Positions 53,811 through 62,070 of a DNA stretch of 64,000 bases are shown piece by piece (position 1 is the stretch's first letter; every line of letters begins with the position of its first letter). The notes beneath the pieces are model-generated. The model was not told the DNA's origin. It saw only the letters and a list, made by a program, of their open reading frames with translations, and ran no database searches. The translations under genes were made by a program, and so were the position numbers. The stretch is from Bradyrhizobium sp. BR13661 (GTDB lineage: Bacteria > Pseudomonadota > Alphaproteobacteria > Rhizobiales > Xanthobacteraceae), in the NCBI RefSeq assembly GCF_029892425.1, contig NZ_JARXWB010000039.1, forward strand, positions 1 through 64,000, read 5' to 3'.

Positions 53811-54844
53811 GCCGGCTCATTGTCGCCAGCATCGGGCCCGCAAGCTCCGTCCAGGACGGCGGCCGCCACGGCGCGCAGCGCTACGGCCTGACGGTGAGCG
53901 GCGCGATGGACCGGCTGGCGTTGGCAGCGGCGAACACGCTGGTCGGCAACGAGCCCTTCGCAGCCGCTGTCGAGATCGGCCCGTTCGGCGCGACCTTCAC
54001 GGCCAGGGACGGCGCCGTGCGCGTCGCGATATCGGGTGCGCCGCGCAATGCTGATGTCGCCGGCAAACCGGTGGCGATGGACAATTCGGTCACGCTGAAG
54101 GACGGCGAGACGCTGACGCTGGGCTTTGCCCGCGGCGGCGCGTTCACCTATCTCGCGATCGAAGGCGCCATCAAAGGCGAAGAGGTGTTCGGCAGCCTCG
54201 CGGTCAATGCCCGCGCCGGGCTTGGCAGTCCCTACCCGCGCGCGCTGCAGGCCGGCGACGAATTCACGGTCGATGCCGCCAGCGGCGCGCCCGAATTGCG
54301 GATCGAGCTGCCGAAGCCAATAAGCGGCCCGATCCGCGTCGTGCTGGGGCCGCAGGACGACGAGTTCGACGACGCCAACAAGGCGCTGTTCCTGGGGAGC
54401 GACTGGAAGATCTCGGCGACGTCAGACCGCATGGGCTACCGGCTCGACGGCCCCGCGATCAAGCATCTGCACGGCCACAACATCGTCTCCGACGGCACGG
54501 TCAACGGCAGCATCCAGGTGCCCGGCAATGGCGCGCCGATTGTGCTGATGATGGACCGCGGCACCTCAGGCGGCTATCCCAAGATCGCAACCGTGATCAC
54601 GGCCGATGTCGGCCGGCTCGCGCAGACCTCGGCAGGAACGGCATTCCGCTTCAAGGCCGTCACGGTGGCCGAGGCGCAGGACGAGGCGCGCAAGTTTCAG
54701 CAAATAATCCGCACCCTGCCCGATCGCCTGCGCTCGTCCGACACGGTCGAGCTGAACATCGAGGCGCTCAGCAATGCCAACGTTGCGGGCTATGCGGTGA
54801 GCGCGATGGATGCCGGGACCTGGCAGGTCACGGCGGAGCCGTAA
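53807..54844 (+). CDS. pxpC: 5-oxoprolinase subunit PxpC
   Basis: The 345-residue KipA-like (biotin-dependent carboxyltransferase family) subunit works with PxpB in the ATP-dependent reaction. It has SSVQDGGRHGAQRYGLTVSGAMD near the start, AANTLVGNEPFAAAVEI, and the later SDGTVNGSIQVPGNGAPIVLMMDRGTSGGYPKIA region (shown here in segments). Despite the family name there is no biotin requirement known for the oxoprolinase subunit. Its start overlaps the pxpB stop by four bases and the pxpA gene follows after 30 bases. Confidence 0.93.
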   Translation: MSRLIVASIGPASSVQDGGRHGAQRYGLTVSGAMDRLALAAANTLVGNEPFAAAVEIGPFGATFTARDGAVRVAISGAPRNADVAGKPVAMDNSVTLKDGETLTLGFARGGAFTYLAIEGAIKGEEVFGSLAVNARAGLGSPYPRALQAGDEFTVDAASGAPELRIELPKPISGPIRVVLGPQDDEFDDANKALFLGSDWKISATSDRMGYRLDGPAIKHLHGHNIVSDGTVNGSIQVPGNGAPIVLMMDRGTSGGYPKIATVITADVGRLAQTSAGTAFRFKAVTVAEAQDEARKFQQIIRTLPDRLRSSDTVELNIEALSNANVAGYAVSAMDAGTWQVTAEP

Positions 54845-54874
54845 CGACATCAAGACCAGAGGCGGAGAGCAACC

Positions 54875-55645
54875 ATGAAGACGATCGATCTCAATTGCGA
54901 CCTCGGCGAAGGTTTTGGCGCGTGGGAGATGGGCAACGATGCCGCCATGATTGACCTCGCAAGCTCAGTCAACGTCGCCTGCGGCTTCCATGCCGGCGAC
55001 CCCGACATCATGCGCCGCACGGTGGAGCTGGCGAAGGCGCGCGGCGTCTCGGTCGGCGCGCATCCCGGCTATCGCGACCTGCACGGCTTCGGCCGGCATC
55101 CGATCGCCGGCCTGAAGGCTTCCGAAATCGAGAACCTCGTCGCCTACCAGATCGGCGCGCTGCAGGCGATCGCGACGGCGGCCGGTCACAAGGTCACGCA
55201 TGTGAAGGCACATGGCGCGCTGTCGAATGTTGCCTGCGAGGACGACATGACGGCGAAGGCGATCGCTGCGGGAATCAAGGCCGTCGATCCCAGCCTGATC
55301 TTCGTGGTGCTGGCCAATTCGAAGCTGGTGAAAGCAGGTGAAGAAGCCAACCTGCCGATGGTGCACGAGGTGTTCGCCGACCGCGCCTATGAGGACGACG
55401 GCAATCTCGTCTCGCGCAAGAAGCCCGGCGCGGTGCTGCACGATGCCAAAGTGATCGCCGACCGCGTGGTGCGGATGGTGCAGGATGGCGCGGTGGTGTC
55501 GGTCACAGGCAAGGTCATCAAGATGCGCACGGACACGGTGTGCATCCACGGCGACACGCACGGCGCCGTCGAGATCGCGCGGACGCTGCGCCAAGCCTTG
55601 AAGGATGCGGGCATCGAGGTCGCGCCGTTCAAGCGCGGGTCGTGA
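54875..55645 (+). CDS. pxpA: 5-oxoprolinase subunit PxpA (LamB/YcsF family)
   Basis: The 256-residue protein is the LamB/YcsF-type subunit of 5-oxoprolinase. The start IDLNCDLGEGFGAW, the ACGFHAGDP segment with its conserved His, the GAHPGYRD stretch, HVKAHGALSN, and the C-terminal CIHGDTHGAVE are the family marks. GGCGGAGAG lies ahead of the ATG. It completes the pxpBCA set, so the cell should recycle pyroglutamate formed from glutamine or from glutathione turnover. Confidence 0.95.
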   Translation: MKTIDLNCDLGEGFGAWEMGNDAAMIDLASSVNVACGFHAGDPDIMRRTVELAKARGVSVGAHPGYRDLHGFGRHPIAGLKASEIENLVAYQIGALQAIATAAGHKVTHVKAHGALSNVACEDDMTAKAIAAGIKAVDPSLIFVVLANSKLVKAGEEANLPMVHEVFADRAYEDDGNLVSRKKPGAVLHDAKVIADRVVRMVQDGAVVSVTGKVIKMRTDTVCIHGDTHGAVEIARTLRQALKDAGIEVAPFKRGS

Positions 55646-55662
55646 TCAGCGGCGAAGACTTG

Positions 55663-55836
55663 TTAAAACGGGTGCACCGACAGCGTGCCGAAGAGAAGCA
55701 CTGCGATGAGCGCGCAGGCGCCGTAGATGCCGATGTGGGGCGCGCTCGCCTTTGTCCTGCGCGAGAGCGACCGCGCATAGAGATGAAGCCTGGCTTCCGC
55801 CGACAATGCCCGGATGGTCGATTTCCAACGCAGCAT
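55663..55836 (-). CDS. Small membrane protein (57 residues)
   Basis: The frame begins MLRWKSTIRALSAEARLHLYARSLSRR, a strongly basic helix (shown here up to about residue 27 in parts), and ends with one hydrophobic helix (IYGACALIAVLLFGTLSV). This basic-then-hydrophobic layout fits a one-span inner-membrane protein, and the C-terminal part is familiar from Bradyrhizobium. The start is uncertain and no strong ribosome site is visible. It converges on pxpA with 17 bases between the stops. Confidence 0.5.
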   Translation of the reverse strand: MLRWKSTIRALSAEARLHLYARSLSRRTKASAPHIGIYGACALIAVLLFGTLSVHPF

Positions 55837-56014
55837 CCGGCGAGTATGAACGATCGAACACGACGACTGTAAGACGGCCGTGCAAATAGCGATGGAAGCG
55901 CTTTGAAAACTCGCTTTGCAGGTGAAAATTCTCCGCAATCGCGGGTTCCAGGAATCCTATTCGTTAAAGTCCGAGCCAAATGGAACCGGTTCCGGTTCCA
56001 ACAAACCGAAACCG

Positions 56015-56039
56015 CGAAAACAACCCCATGCACAGTAGA
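56015..56039. repeat. 25-base dispersed repeat, copy 2
   Basis: This stretch is identical over 25 bases to 21050-21074 and lies in noncoding DNA between pxpA and the reductase genes. A 12-base palindrome GGAACCGGTTCC at 55982-55993 lies just to the left. Both copies point the same way. Confidence 0.75.
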
Positions 56040-56095
56040 ACGCCGTCGCAGGCGCGATGCACGGCGACGGCGATTCAGGGAGATCCCGCCGCGGC

Positions 56096-57715
56096 TTAGT
56101 AGACGTCGGCCTGGAAGCGGCCGGTCTTCTTCAACTCGGCGACAAAGCTGACGGCCTCGTCGGTCGAGCGCGCGCCGAACTGGGCGACGATGTCGACCAG
56201 AGCACGTTCGACGTCCTTGGCCATGCGCTTGGCATCGCCGCAGATATAGAGATGCGCGCCTTCGGCGAGCCAGGTCCACAGCTCGCGGCCGACCTCGCGC
56301 ATGCGGTCCTGCACATAAAACTTCTTCTCGCCGTCGCGCGACCAGGCCAGCGACAACCGGGTCAATTGCCCCGACGTCTTCATCGCATTGAGCTCGTCCT
56401 GGTAGAAGAAATCGCAATCGCTGCGCTGATGGCCGAAGAACAGCCAGTTCTTGCCGGGCGCGCCGGTCGCCTTGCGATCGAGCAGAAAGGCGCGGAACGG
56501 CGCGATGCCGGTGCCGGGCCCGATCATGATGATAGGCGTCTTCGGATCCTGCGGCAGGCCGAAGCCGTGCGCCTTCTGCACATAGACCTTGAGCGTCTCG
56601 CCGTCATTGATGCGCTCGCCAAGGAAGGTCGAGGCAACACCGAGCCGCTTGCGCTTGTTGATGACATAGCGCACGGAATCGACCGTGAGCGAGAGCTTCC
56701 CGGGCGTCGCATTGTGCGACGACGAGATCGAATAGAGCCGCGGCTGCAGCGGCTCGAGCGCCTCGACGAATGCTTCCGGATGCGGCCGCGTGCCGGAGAA
56801 CTTCTGCAGCGTGGCCATCACGTCGAGAGTGGCCGCATCGCCATCGGGATCTTCACCTTGTGCCAGCGCGCGCGCCTTCTCGCGCTGCGCGCCGCCGGTG
56901 ATGAAGGAGATCAGCTCGAACAGCGAGTCCGGTGCCGGCGACAGCGAGACATCGTCGATCAAGACCTCACGCAAGGTCTTGCCGTTGACCTTGGTCGTGT
57001 GCGACGCACCGAGCAGCGCGATGATCTGGTCGACGAGGCCGACATCGTTGCGCGGGAACACGCCAAAACTGTCGCCGACGACGTAATCGAGCTTGCTCTC
57101 GGAGAGATCGAATTCGATGTGATAGGTCTCTTTCTCCGACTTGCCCTTGTTGAGCAGGCGCCGCGACAGGAAGGTCGCCGCAACCGGGTTGTCGCGCGAG
57201 CGGCCGGGCTCGGCGATCGTAACCGTCACCGCCGGCGCTGCCGCGACATCCGCCTTGCCCGCCGGCTTGTCACCTCCCTTGGCCGCGGGCGCCTTGTCCA
57301 GCTCCTCGTAGAGCGATTTCAGCATCCGGGCGGTTTCCTTGCCGCCGGGGACGCAGAGATTGAGCCGCGCTTCGCTGCGGCTCGCGATCGCTTCCGAATA
57401 GTCGCTGCAATTGTAGCCACACTGGCCGCAGTCCTGCTGCGCCATCGCCGCCATCATCTTGCGGCGGACGGGGCGGCCTTCGGCCAGCTTCATGCGGTCG
57501 GCAATCGGCATGGTCTGGTCATGCCACGGCGCTTCACCGTCGTCGCCGTCGCCACTTTGCATGACAGCGGTGCCCTGCTCCGCGGACAGCGGCGTCGCCA
57601 CGTCAGGCGACAACAGGCCGGCAAAGAAGCCGTTCAGCCAGGAACGCTGCGCGTCCGAGAACGGGGCGCTGGCGGGGATGATGTCGAGTTTCGGCGGAGG
57701 TGTGATCTGGTTCAT
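56096..57715 (-). CDS. NADPH-dependent reductase flavoprotein with Fe-S domain
   Basis: The 539-residue protein carries the FAD and NADPH domains of a sulfite reductase alpha subunit (CysJ): RLYSISSSHNATPG with the FAD-binding Arg-Ser pattern, GVASTFLGER, IIMIGPGTGIAPFRAFL and YICGDAKRMAKDVE. The flavodoxin-like FMN domain that normally precedes these is missing. In its place, Cys96, Cys99, Cys103 and Cys121 (CGQCGYNC, then LCVPGG) form a four-cysteine iron-sulphur motif like that of RnfB and related proteins (PF04060 type). It would pass electrons from NADPH through FAD to this cluster and on to the siroheme enzyme encoded just upstream, with which it overlaps by four bases. The partner's role (nitrite or sulphite) decides its own. 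Confidence 0.88.
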   Translation of the reverse strand: MNQITPPPKLDIIPASAPFSDAQRSWLNGFFAGLLSPDVATPLSAEQGTAVMQSGDGDDGEAPWHDQTMPIADRMKLAEGRPVRRKMMAAMAQQDCGQCGYNCSDYSEAIASRSEARLNLCVPGGKETARMLKSLYEELDKAPAAKGGDKPAGKADVAAAPAVTVTIAEPGRSRDNPVAATFLSRRLLNKGKSEKETYHIEFDLSESKLDYVVGDSFGVFPRNDVGLVDQIIALLGASHTTKVNGKTLREVLIDDVSLSPAPDSLFELISFITGGAQREKARALAQGEDPDGDAATLDVMATLQKFSGTRPHPEAFVEALEPLQPRLYSISSSHNATPGKLSLTVDSVRYVINKRKRLGVASTFLGERINDGETLKVYVQKAHGFGLPQDPKTPIIMIGPGTGIAPFRAFLLDRKATGAPGKNWLFFGHQRSDCDFFYQDELNAMKTSGQLTRLSLAWSRDGEKKFYVQDRMREVGRELWTWLAEGAHLYICGDAKRMAKDVERALVDIVAQFGARSTDEAVSFVAELKKTGRFQADVY

Positions 57716-59493
57716 GCGGACACCTGTGCATCGGCAAGCTTGCGCAGCGTCTCGCCGTCGTGGCGGCGCGCGAAAGCGAGGAAGGTTTCGTCGGGCGATG
57801 AGCGATGGGCGAGATAGGCCTTGAGCAGCGCCTCGACCGTCTTCGGCGCGTCCTCGGCCTTGAGGTCGTGATAGACCTCCTGCCCGACGTCCGCGTCGGG
57901 ACCGAACCCGCCGCCGGTGAAGAGGTGATAGCCCTCGACCGTGTCCTCCTCGCTCACGGGCACGCGGGCGCCGATCAGGCCGATGTCGCTGATGTAGTGC
58001 TGCGCGCAGGAATGATGGCAGCCGGTGACGTGGATGTTGACAGGCTTGTCCATGGCGACACGCGGCTCGCACCAGTCGCCGATCTCGGCGGCATTGCGCT
58101 TGGTGTTCGACGCGGCAAAGCGACAACCGGCATTGCCGGTGCAGGCGATCAGGCCGGCACGGATATGCGAGGCCTCGGCCGCAAGCCCGAGCTCCTTGAT
58201 CGCGGCGGTCGCAAGCGCGACGTTCTCGTCGCGCACGCCAGAGATCAGCAGGTTCTGCCAGACGGTCAGGCGGATCTCACCGTCGCCGAGATCGCGTGCG
58301 ACCTTGGCAAGGCCGCGCATCTGGTTGCAGCTGATCTTGCCGAGCGTCAGCGACACGCCGATCCAGTTCAAACCATCCTGCTTCTGCTTGTGCACGCCGA
58401 CATGCGCCATGCGGTCCGCGACAGGCCGCGGGGCAAACGCCTCCTCCGGCACGCGCGCGAAAGGCGTCTTCAGCCGCTCCTCGACGAGTTTGAGGAAGCC
58501 GTCATGGCCCATCGCATCGAGCACATATTTCAGCCGCGCCTTGTTGCGGTTGGTGCGATCGCCATGCTCGATGAAGACGCGCACGATGGCGTCGGCAACG
58601 GCAGTGGCCTGCTCCGGCTTGACGATGATGCCGGAGTATTTTGCAAAGTCCTTGTGACCGGTGATGCCGCCAAGGCCGAGTCTGAACCAGACCCCGGGCT
58701 CGACGCCAAAACCGTCCTTCACCTCATGGGCGGTGAAGGCGATGTCGTTGGTCTCCTCCAGCACCGCGATCTTGCCGGCGCCGTCGAAGGCAACGTTGAA
58801 CTTGCGCGGCAGGCCGTAGAGCGAACGATCGTTGAGGATGTGATAGTGCCACTCGCGCGCGAAGGGCCGCGTATCGATCAGCTCCTGCGGATCGATGCCG
58901 GCGGTCGGGGTCCCTGTCACGTTGCGGATGTTGTCGGCGCCGGAGCCGCGCGAGCACAGGCCGAGGTCCTGGATGCCCTCGAGCAGCTTGGTCGCGTTCT
59001 TCGGCGGGAGCTCGCGAAGCTGGAGATTGGCGCGCGTGGTGACGTGGCTGTAGGGCCCACACAGTTCCTCGGCGAGATCGGCAAGCCCCGACAGCTGCCA
59101 ATGCTTCATGATGCCGTTCGGGATGCGCAGGCGGCACATATAGGAGTCCTGCGTCGGCGCGACGTAGAAGATGCCGTAGTAGCGCCAGCGGAAATTGTCC
59201 GCCGGGCTCGGCGGCGCGTTGTCCAGCGCCTGCTGGCGCAGCCGCGGATAGGCATCGAAGGGATGCTCGTCGCGCTTGAACTTCTCCTGATCGGCAAGCT
59301 TCTTGCCCGATGCGATGATCTTGTCCTGCGCCTTGATGTGCGCGGCGTCAGGGCCAACAGGCTCGGCATTGGCCTTGCCGGCGGCGCCGCCAAGGCCGCG
59401 GCCGACCTTGCTGATCTGGAGACCGGTCGTGAAACCTTCGAGATAGCGTTTCTGCTCGTCGGTGAAGTCGACTGCGAGCGTTTCGATTTTCAT
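57712..59493 (-). CDS. nirA: Siroheme nitrite/sulfite reductase, probably assimilatory NirA
   Basis: The 593-residue hemoprotein has the nitrite/sulfite reductase repeat structure. Its [4Fe-4S]-siroheme ligands are in CTGNAGCRF and CHHSCAQHY (C-x5-C and C-x3-C). Family members reduce nitrite to ammonia (NirA, ferredoxin type) or sulphite to sulphide (CysI). Sequence alone does not decide here. The neighbourhood does favour nitrite: nasT and nasS lie directly upstream, and its leader looks like a NasT target. The equivalent locus in B. diazoefficiens was described as nirA with nasST; I rely on memory for that. The start is at 59493; the upstream frame crosses the leader. The flavoprotein gene overlaps its stop. 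Confidence 0.85.
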   Translation of the reverse strand: MKIETLAVDFTDEQKRYLEGFTTGLQISKVGRGLGGAAGKANAEPVGPDAAHIKAQDKIIASGKKLADQEKFKRDEHPFDAYPRLRQQALDNAPPSPADNFRWRYYGIFYVAPTQDSYMCRLRIPNGIMKHWQLSGLADLAEELCGPYSHVTTRANLQLRELPPKNATKLLEGIQDLGLCSRGSGADNIRNVTGTPTAGIDPQELIDTRPFAREWHYHILNDRSLYGLPRKFNVAFDGAGKIAVLEETNDIAFTAHEVKDGFGVEPGVWFRLGLGGITGHKDFAKYSGIIVKPEQATAVADAIVRVFIEHGDRTNRNKARLKYVLDAMGHDGFLKLVEERLKTPFARVPEEAFAPRPVADRMAHVGVHKQKQDGLNWIGVSLTLGKISCNQMRGLAKVARDLGDGEIRLTVWQNLLISGVRDENVALATAAIKELGLAAEASHIRAGLIACTGNAGCRFAASNTKRNAAEIGDWCEPRVAMDKPVNIHVTGCHHSCAQHYISDIGLIGARVPVSEEDTVEGYHLFTGGGFGPDADVGQEVYHDLKAEDAPKTVEALLKAYLAHRSSPDETFLAFARRHDGETLRKLADAQVSA

Positions 59494-59665
59494 GGTCGGT
59501 AACGAAGCTCCTGCGGCCACCGGGGTGGCATCGACGGAATGGGAAGGCCCCGCGAGGAACTCAGCTGGCCCAAAAGCCTGCTTCGCCACCCAACGGTCCA
59601 ATCAGCTTCGTTGCTGTGGGACTTGGCTCAGCAGGCATCTGCGACAAGCTGGCCGCACTGCAACA
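59494..59665 (-). promoter_or_regulatory. nirA leader with terminator-like stem and ANTAR-type hexaloop
   Basis: Read on the minus strand, GCCTGCT (59636-59630) pairs with AGCAGGC (59582-59576), and TTTT follows at 59575-59572, an intrinsic-terminator layout. Inside, CCAA and GTCC (59626-59619) pair with GGAC and TTGG (59599-59590, with a two-base bulge). At the tip CAGC (59616-59613) and GCTG (59606-59603) enclose the six-base loop AACGAA. ANTAR proteins such as NasT recognise hexaloops with A at position 1 and G at position 4, which this loop has. The usual second hexaloop hairpin was not found. NasT is encoded 1.5 kb upstream. Confidence 0.65.
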
Positions 59666-59682
59666 TACAAGTTGCGTGCCAG
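59666..59682 (-). promoter_or_regulatory. Sigma-54-type promoter of nirA
   Basis: On the minus strand the sequence CTGGCACGCAACTTGTA matches the sigma-54 consensus TGGCACG-N4-TTGCA: GG at 59680-59679 and GT in place of GC at 59668-59667, with the required ten bases between. The only important mismatch is T for C in the -12 box. A start point near 59655 would give a leader of about 160 bases. An 8-base inverted repeat TGAAATAA/TTATTTCA (59689-59713) lies just upstream. Confidence 0.6.
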
Positions 59683-59828
59683 CTTCCGTGAAATAAAAAC
59701 AGATGTTATTTCAGATGATTGCGGGCGCCTCCGGAATTATCCGGGGCTCGTTCCTTGATGAAATTCGGGCAGCCGGCTTAAAATTTAGCCGATGCTCCCG
59801 GGCGCCCAAAAAGCATGCAGGCCGGGAA

Positions 59829-60992
59829 TCAGGCCTTCCAGCGACCGACCTCGAAGGCTTCGAGGTGCCCGGGGATGTTGTCGGGATTGAAGGCCGGGCC
59901 GGCAAACGCGCCGAACGGCGCAGGCGCTTCAGTGGGCTGTCGACGACCGAGAGCCGCGTCATAGAGATCGGGCCTGAACACGGCCATGGCCGTCTTGACG
60001 CCGTCAGGCGTCAGCGGCGTCTGTCCCCAGCGCACCATCTGCGCGTAGAGCCAGGCGGCCTGGACCGGATCGGGGCGCCCCGCCCCTTCGCGCCCAACCA
60101 GCAGATAGCGGTCGCTCTCGCGCACCGTACCGTCGGGCGAAATCTTGAGGCGCCCATCAAGGGTGCGCTGGATCACCTCGGCATCGACGCCGATCCGCTC
60201 CGGTTGCGCCAGGATGCGCGCAGCCTCGGTCCGGTTCTCCGGATGCTCAATGAAGGCCGCGGCCTCGGCGGCAGCCCGCACGAGGCTCGCGACCACATCC
60301 GGATTCTTGTCGGCCCAGACCTGACGAACCGCCAGCACCTTTTCGGCCGCGCGAACGAGAATGTCGGAGGAGAAATGCAGGATGTGACCGATGCCGAGAT
60401 CGACGGCGACCGAGTTCCAGGGCGCGCCGACGCAGAAGGCATCGACATGGCCGCTCTTGAGGCTGTCGACCATGAAAGGCGGCGGCAGCACCACCAGGCG
60501 CACATCCTCGTCGGGATCGACGCCGGCCGCCGCCATCCAGAACCGGAGCTGATAATTGTGGGTCGAGAACGGAAAGGTCATGCCGAAGGTCAAGGGATCG
60601 GCGCCCGCATTGCGCCTGATGGCCACCACCTTCGCTAGCGCTTTCGCTGTGGCCATCGGATCGAAGCGGTCGCCATCGACCTGCTCCATCAGCGCGGCAT
60701 GCAGTGCCGGCGAGACCGTGATCGCATTGCCGTTGATGCCGAGGTTGAAGGGCGCCGCGATCGGCACCTTGACGTGGCCGAGCCCGAGCGAGGACGCGAT
60801 CGCAACCGGCGCCAGCAGATGCGCGGCGTCGAACAGGCCGATGTTCAGCTTGTCGCGGACGTTCGACCAGGACACCTCGCGCACCAGCTCGATCTCGAGG
60901 CCTTCGGCCGCCGCAAAACCCTTGTCGACCGCAACGATCAGGGCGGCGGCATCGACCAGCGGGATGAATCCGATGCGAAGCGGAGTGGTCAT
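59829..60992 (-). CDS. nasS: Nitrate/nitrite sensor NasS (NrtA/CmpA-like, cytoplasmic)
   Basis: The 387-residue protein resembles the nitrate-binding receptors NrtA and CmpA: LRIGFIPLVDAAALIVA at the start, DAAHLLAPVAIAS, GINGNAITVS and a final FNPDNIPGHLEAFEVG. Unlike NrtA it has no signal peptide or lipobox, so it stays in the cytoplasm, as NasS does. NasS binds NasT and releases it when nitrate or nitrite is present. The gene overlaps the end of nasT by four bases (ATGA). It is followed on the same strand by the nirA leader. Confidence 0.92.
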   Translation of the reverse strand: MTTPLRIGFIPLVDAAALIVAVDKGFAAAEGLEIELVREVSWSNVRDKLNIGLFDAAHLLAPVAIASSLGLGHVKVPIAAPFNLGINGNAITVSPALHAALMEQVDGDRFDPMATAKALAKVVAIRRNAGADPLTFGMTFPFSTHNYQLRFWMAAAGVDPDEDVRLVVLPPPFMVDSLKSGHVDAFCVGAPWNSVAVDLGIGHILHFSSDILVRAAEKVLAVRQVWADKNPDVVASLVRAAAEAAAFIEHPENRTEAARILAQPERIGVDAEVIQRTLDGRLKISPDGTVRESDRYLLVGREGAGRPDPVQAAWLYAQMVRWGQTPLTPDGVKTAMAVFRPDLYDAALGRRQPTEAPAPFGAFAGPAFNPDNIPGHLEAFEVGRWKA

Positions 60993-61579
60993 TTCAGCAT
61001 CTCCGACGCGGTGATGATCGACTGCGCGATCTCGCCGATTTTCTTCTTTTCGCGCATGGCGGTGGAGCGCAGCAGCACGTAGGCCTCGTCCTCGTTGAGG
61101 CCCTTGACCTTCATCAGGATGCCCTTGGCCTTCTCGATGATCTTGCGGTCCTCGAGCTGCGACTTGGTCCGCTCCAACTCCTCCTGAAGCTTGGCGAAGG
61201 CGTTGAAGCGCGACACGCAGAGATCGAGGATCGGCTTGATGCGCTCCTTCTTCAGCCCGTCGACGATGTAGGCCGACACCCCGGCTTCGACCGAAGCCTG
61301 GATCGAGGCGGAATCGCTCTGGTCGACAAACATCGCGATGGGACGCTTCACCGCGCGGCTGACCTGGAACATCGCCTCCAGCACGTCGCGGCTGGGGTTT
61401 TCCAGATCGATCAGGATGATGTCGGGGTCAACAGCATAAATACGAGCGAGCAGGCTCTGCATCTCGCGGATATGGACGACTTGCGTGAACCCGGCCTCCC
61501 GCAACCCCTCCTCGAGGATCGCGGCCCTGACCGGGCTTTCGTCGACGATCACGATCTTGGGCGACTGTTCGGCGCTCAT
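60989..61579 (-). CDS. nasT: ANTAR-domain antiterminator NasT
   Basis: The 196-residue protein has an N-terminal receiver-like domain (IVIVDESPVR, with Asp58 in ILIDLENPS) and a C-terminal ANTAR RNA-binding domain (from about residue 135: LEDRKIIEKAKGILMKVKGL, then DEAYVLLRSTAM and a final IGEIAQSIITASEM). NasT-type proteins bind paired hexaloop hairpins in leader RNA and prevent termination when NasS lets them go. The pairing with NasS and the terminator-like nirA leader downstream fit this role. In Bradyrhizobium NasST also affects nitrate respiration and N2O reduction genes; this is from established work on the genus. Confidence 0.95.
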   Translation of the reverse strand: MSAEQSPKIVIVDESPVRAAILEEGLREAGFTQVVHIREMQSLLARIYAVDPDIILIDLENPSRDVLEAMFQVSRAVKRPIAMFVDQSDSASIQASVEAGVSAYIVDGLKKERIKPILDLCVSRFNAFAKLQEELERTKSQLEDRKIIEKAKGILMKVKGLNEDEAYVLLRSTAMREKKKIGEIAQSIITASEMLK

Positions 61580-61822
61580 GGCTCACTCACGGCAGGTGAT
61601 TCATCCATAGCACGCCGGAACGCCCTGCAAAGGGTTGTAATTATGGGCAATTGGGACTAGCTCAAGCCTGTCAATCAGGCAGATTTGAATATGGATCAGA
61701 CGGCTGCGCGCGAGGTCAGATTCGTGTCGCTGGGGGATGGCTGAGACAACGAATGTAAACTTTTTGAGCCGCCCGCTCCCCGCAGTAGTCTACAATCATC
61801 GAAATCGTGGAGAACGCGATGA

Positions 61823-61957
61823 GCACGCATCTGGCACGAATGCGTTCCGAAGTCTGGTCAAGCTGATACGACAGAGGGAGAGTTCTTGCATGCAGTGGAG
61901 AAGCTGCGCAACGAAGCCCCGAAAGACGGAGTGACCGTCCGCATTCGAGAACGGTGA
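61823..61957 (+). pseudogene. Remnant of a small Bradyrhizobium-type protein
   Basis: One frame reads ARIWHECVPKSGQADTTEGE, FLHAVEKLRNEAPKDG and a short tail before a stop. It resembles the conserved middle of small hypothetical proteins in which WxxxVPxSGQAxTxxGE and AVEKLRDEA are typical. No start codon exists in this frame after the stop at 61820, while an ATG at 61819 in another frame gives only 15 residues. This looks like a decayed, frameshifted copy. The similarity is from memory. The rest of 61580-62070 shows no other gene. Confidence 0.35.
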
Positions 61958-62070
61958 CAGACCGTAATGGGTCAGAATCGCTCGGTGAGATCGAACGTCA
62001 GTCGTGGTGCCGGTACTCCTGCTTGCGAATGTCGATACCGACGGCTGGGTGACATACTGAACAAGTCGAT

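Noticed and set aside
61669..61674. A TTGACA sequence upstream of nasT
   Set aside because: The nearest -10-like CATAAT is 23 bases away instead of about 17, so it is not a convincing promoter.
61737..61934. A 65-codon plus-strand frame between nasT and the DUF6881-like gene
   Set aside because: The meaningful similarity is in another frame of the same stretch, which I list as a remnant.
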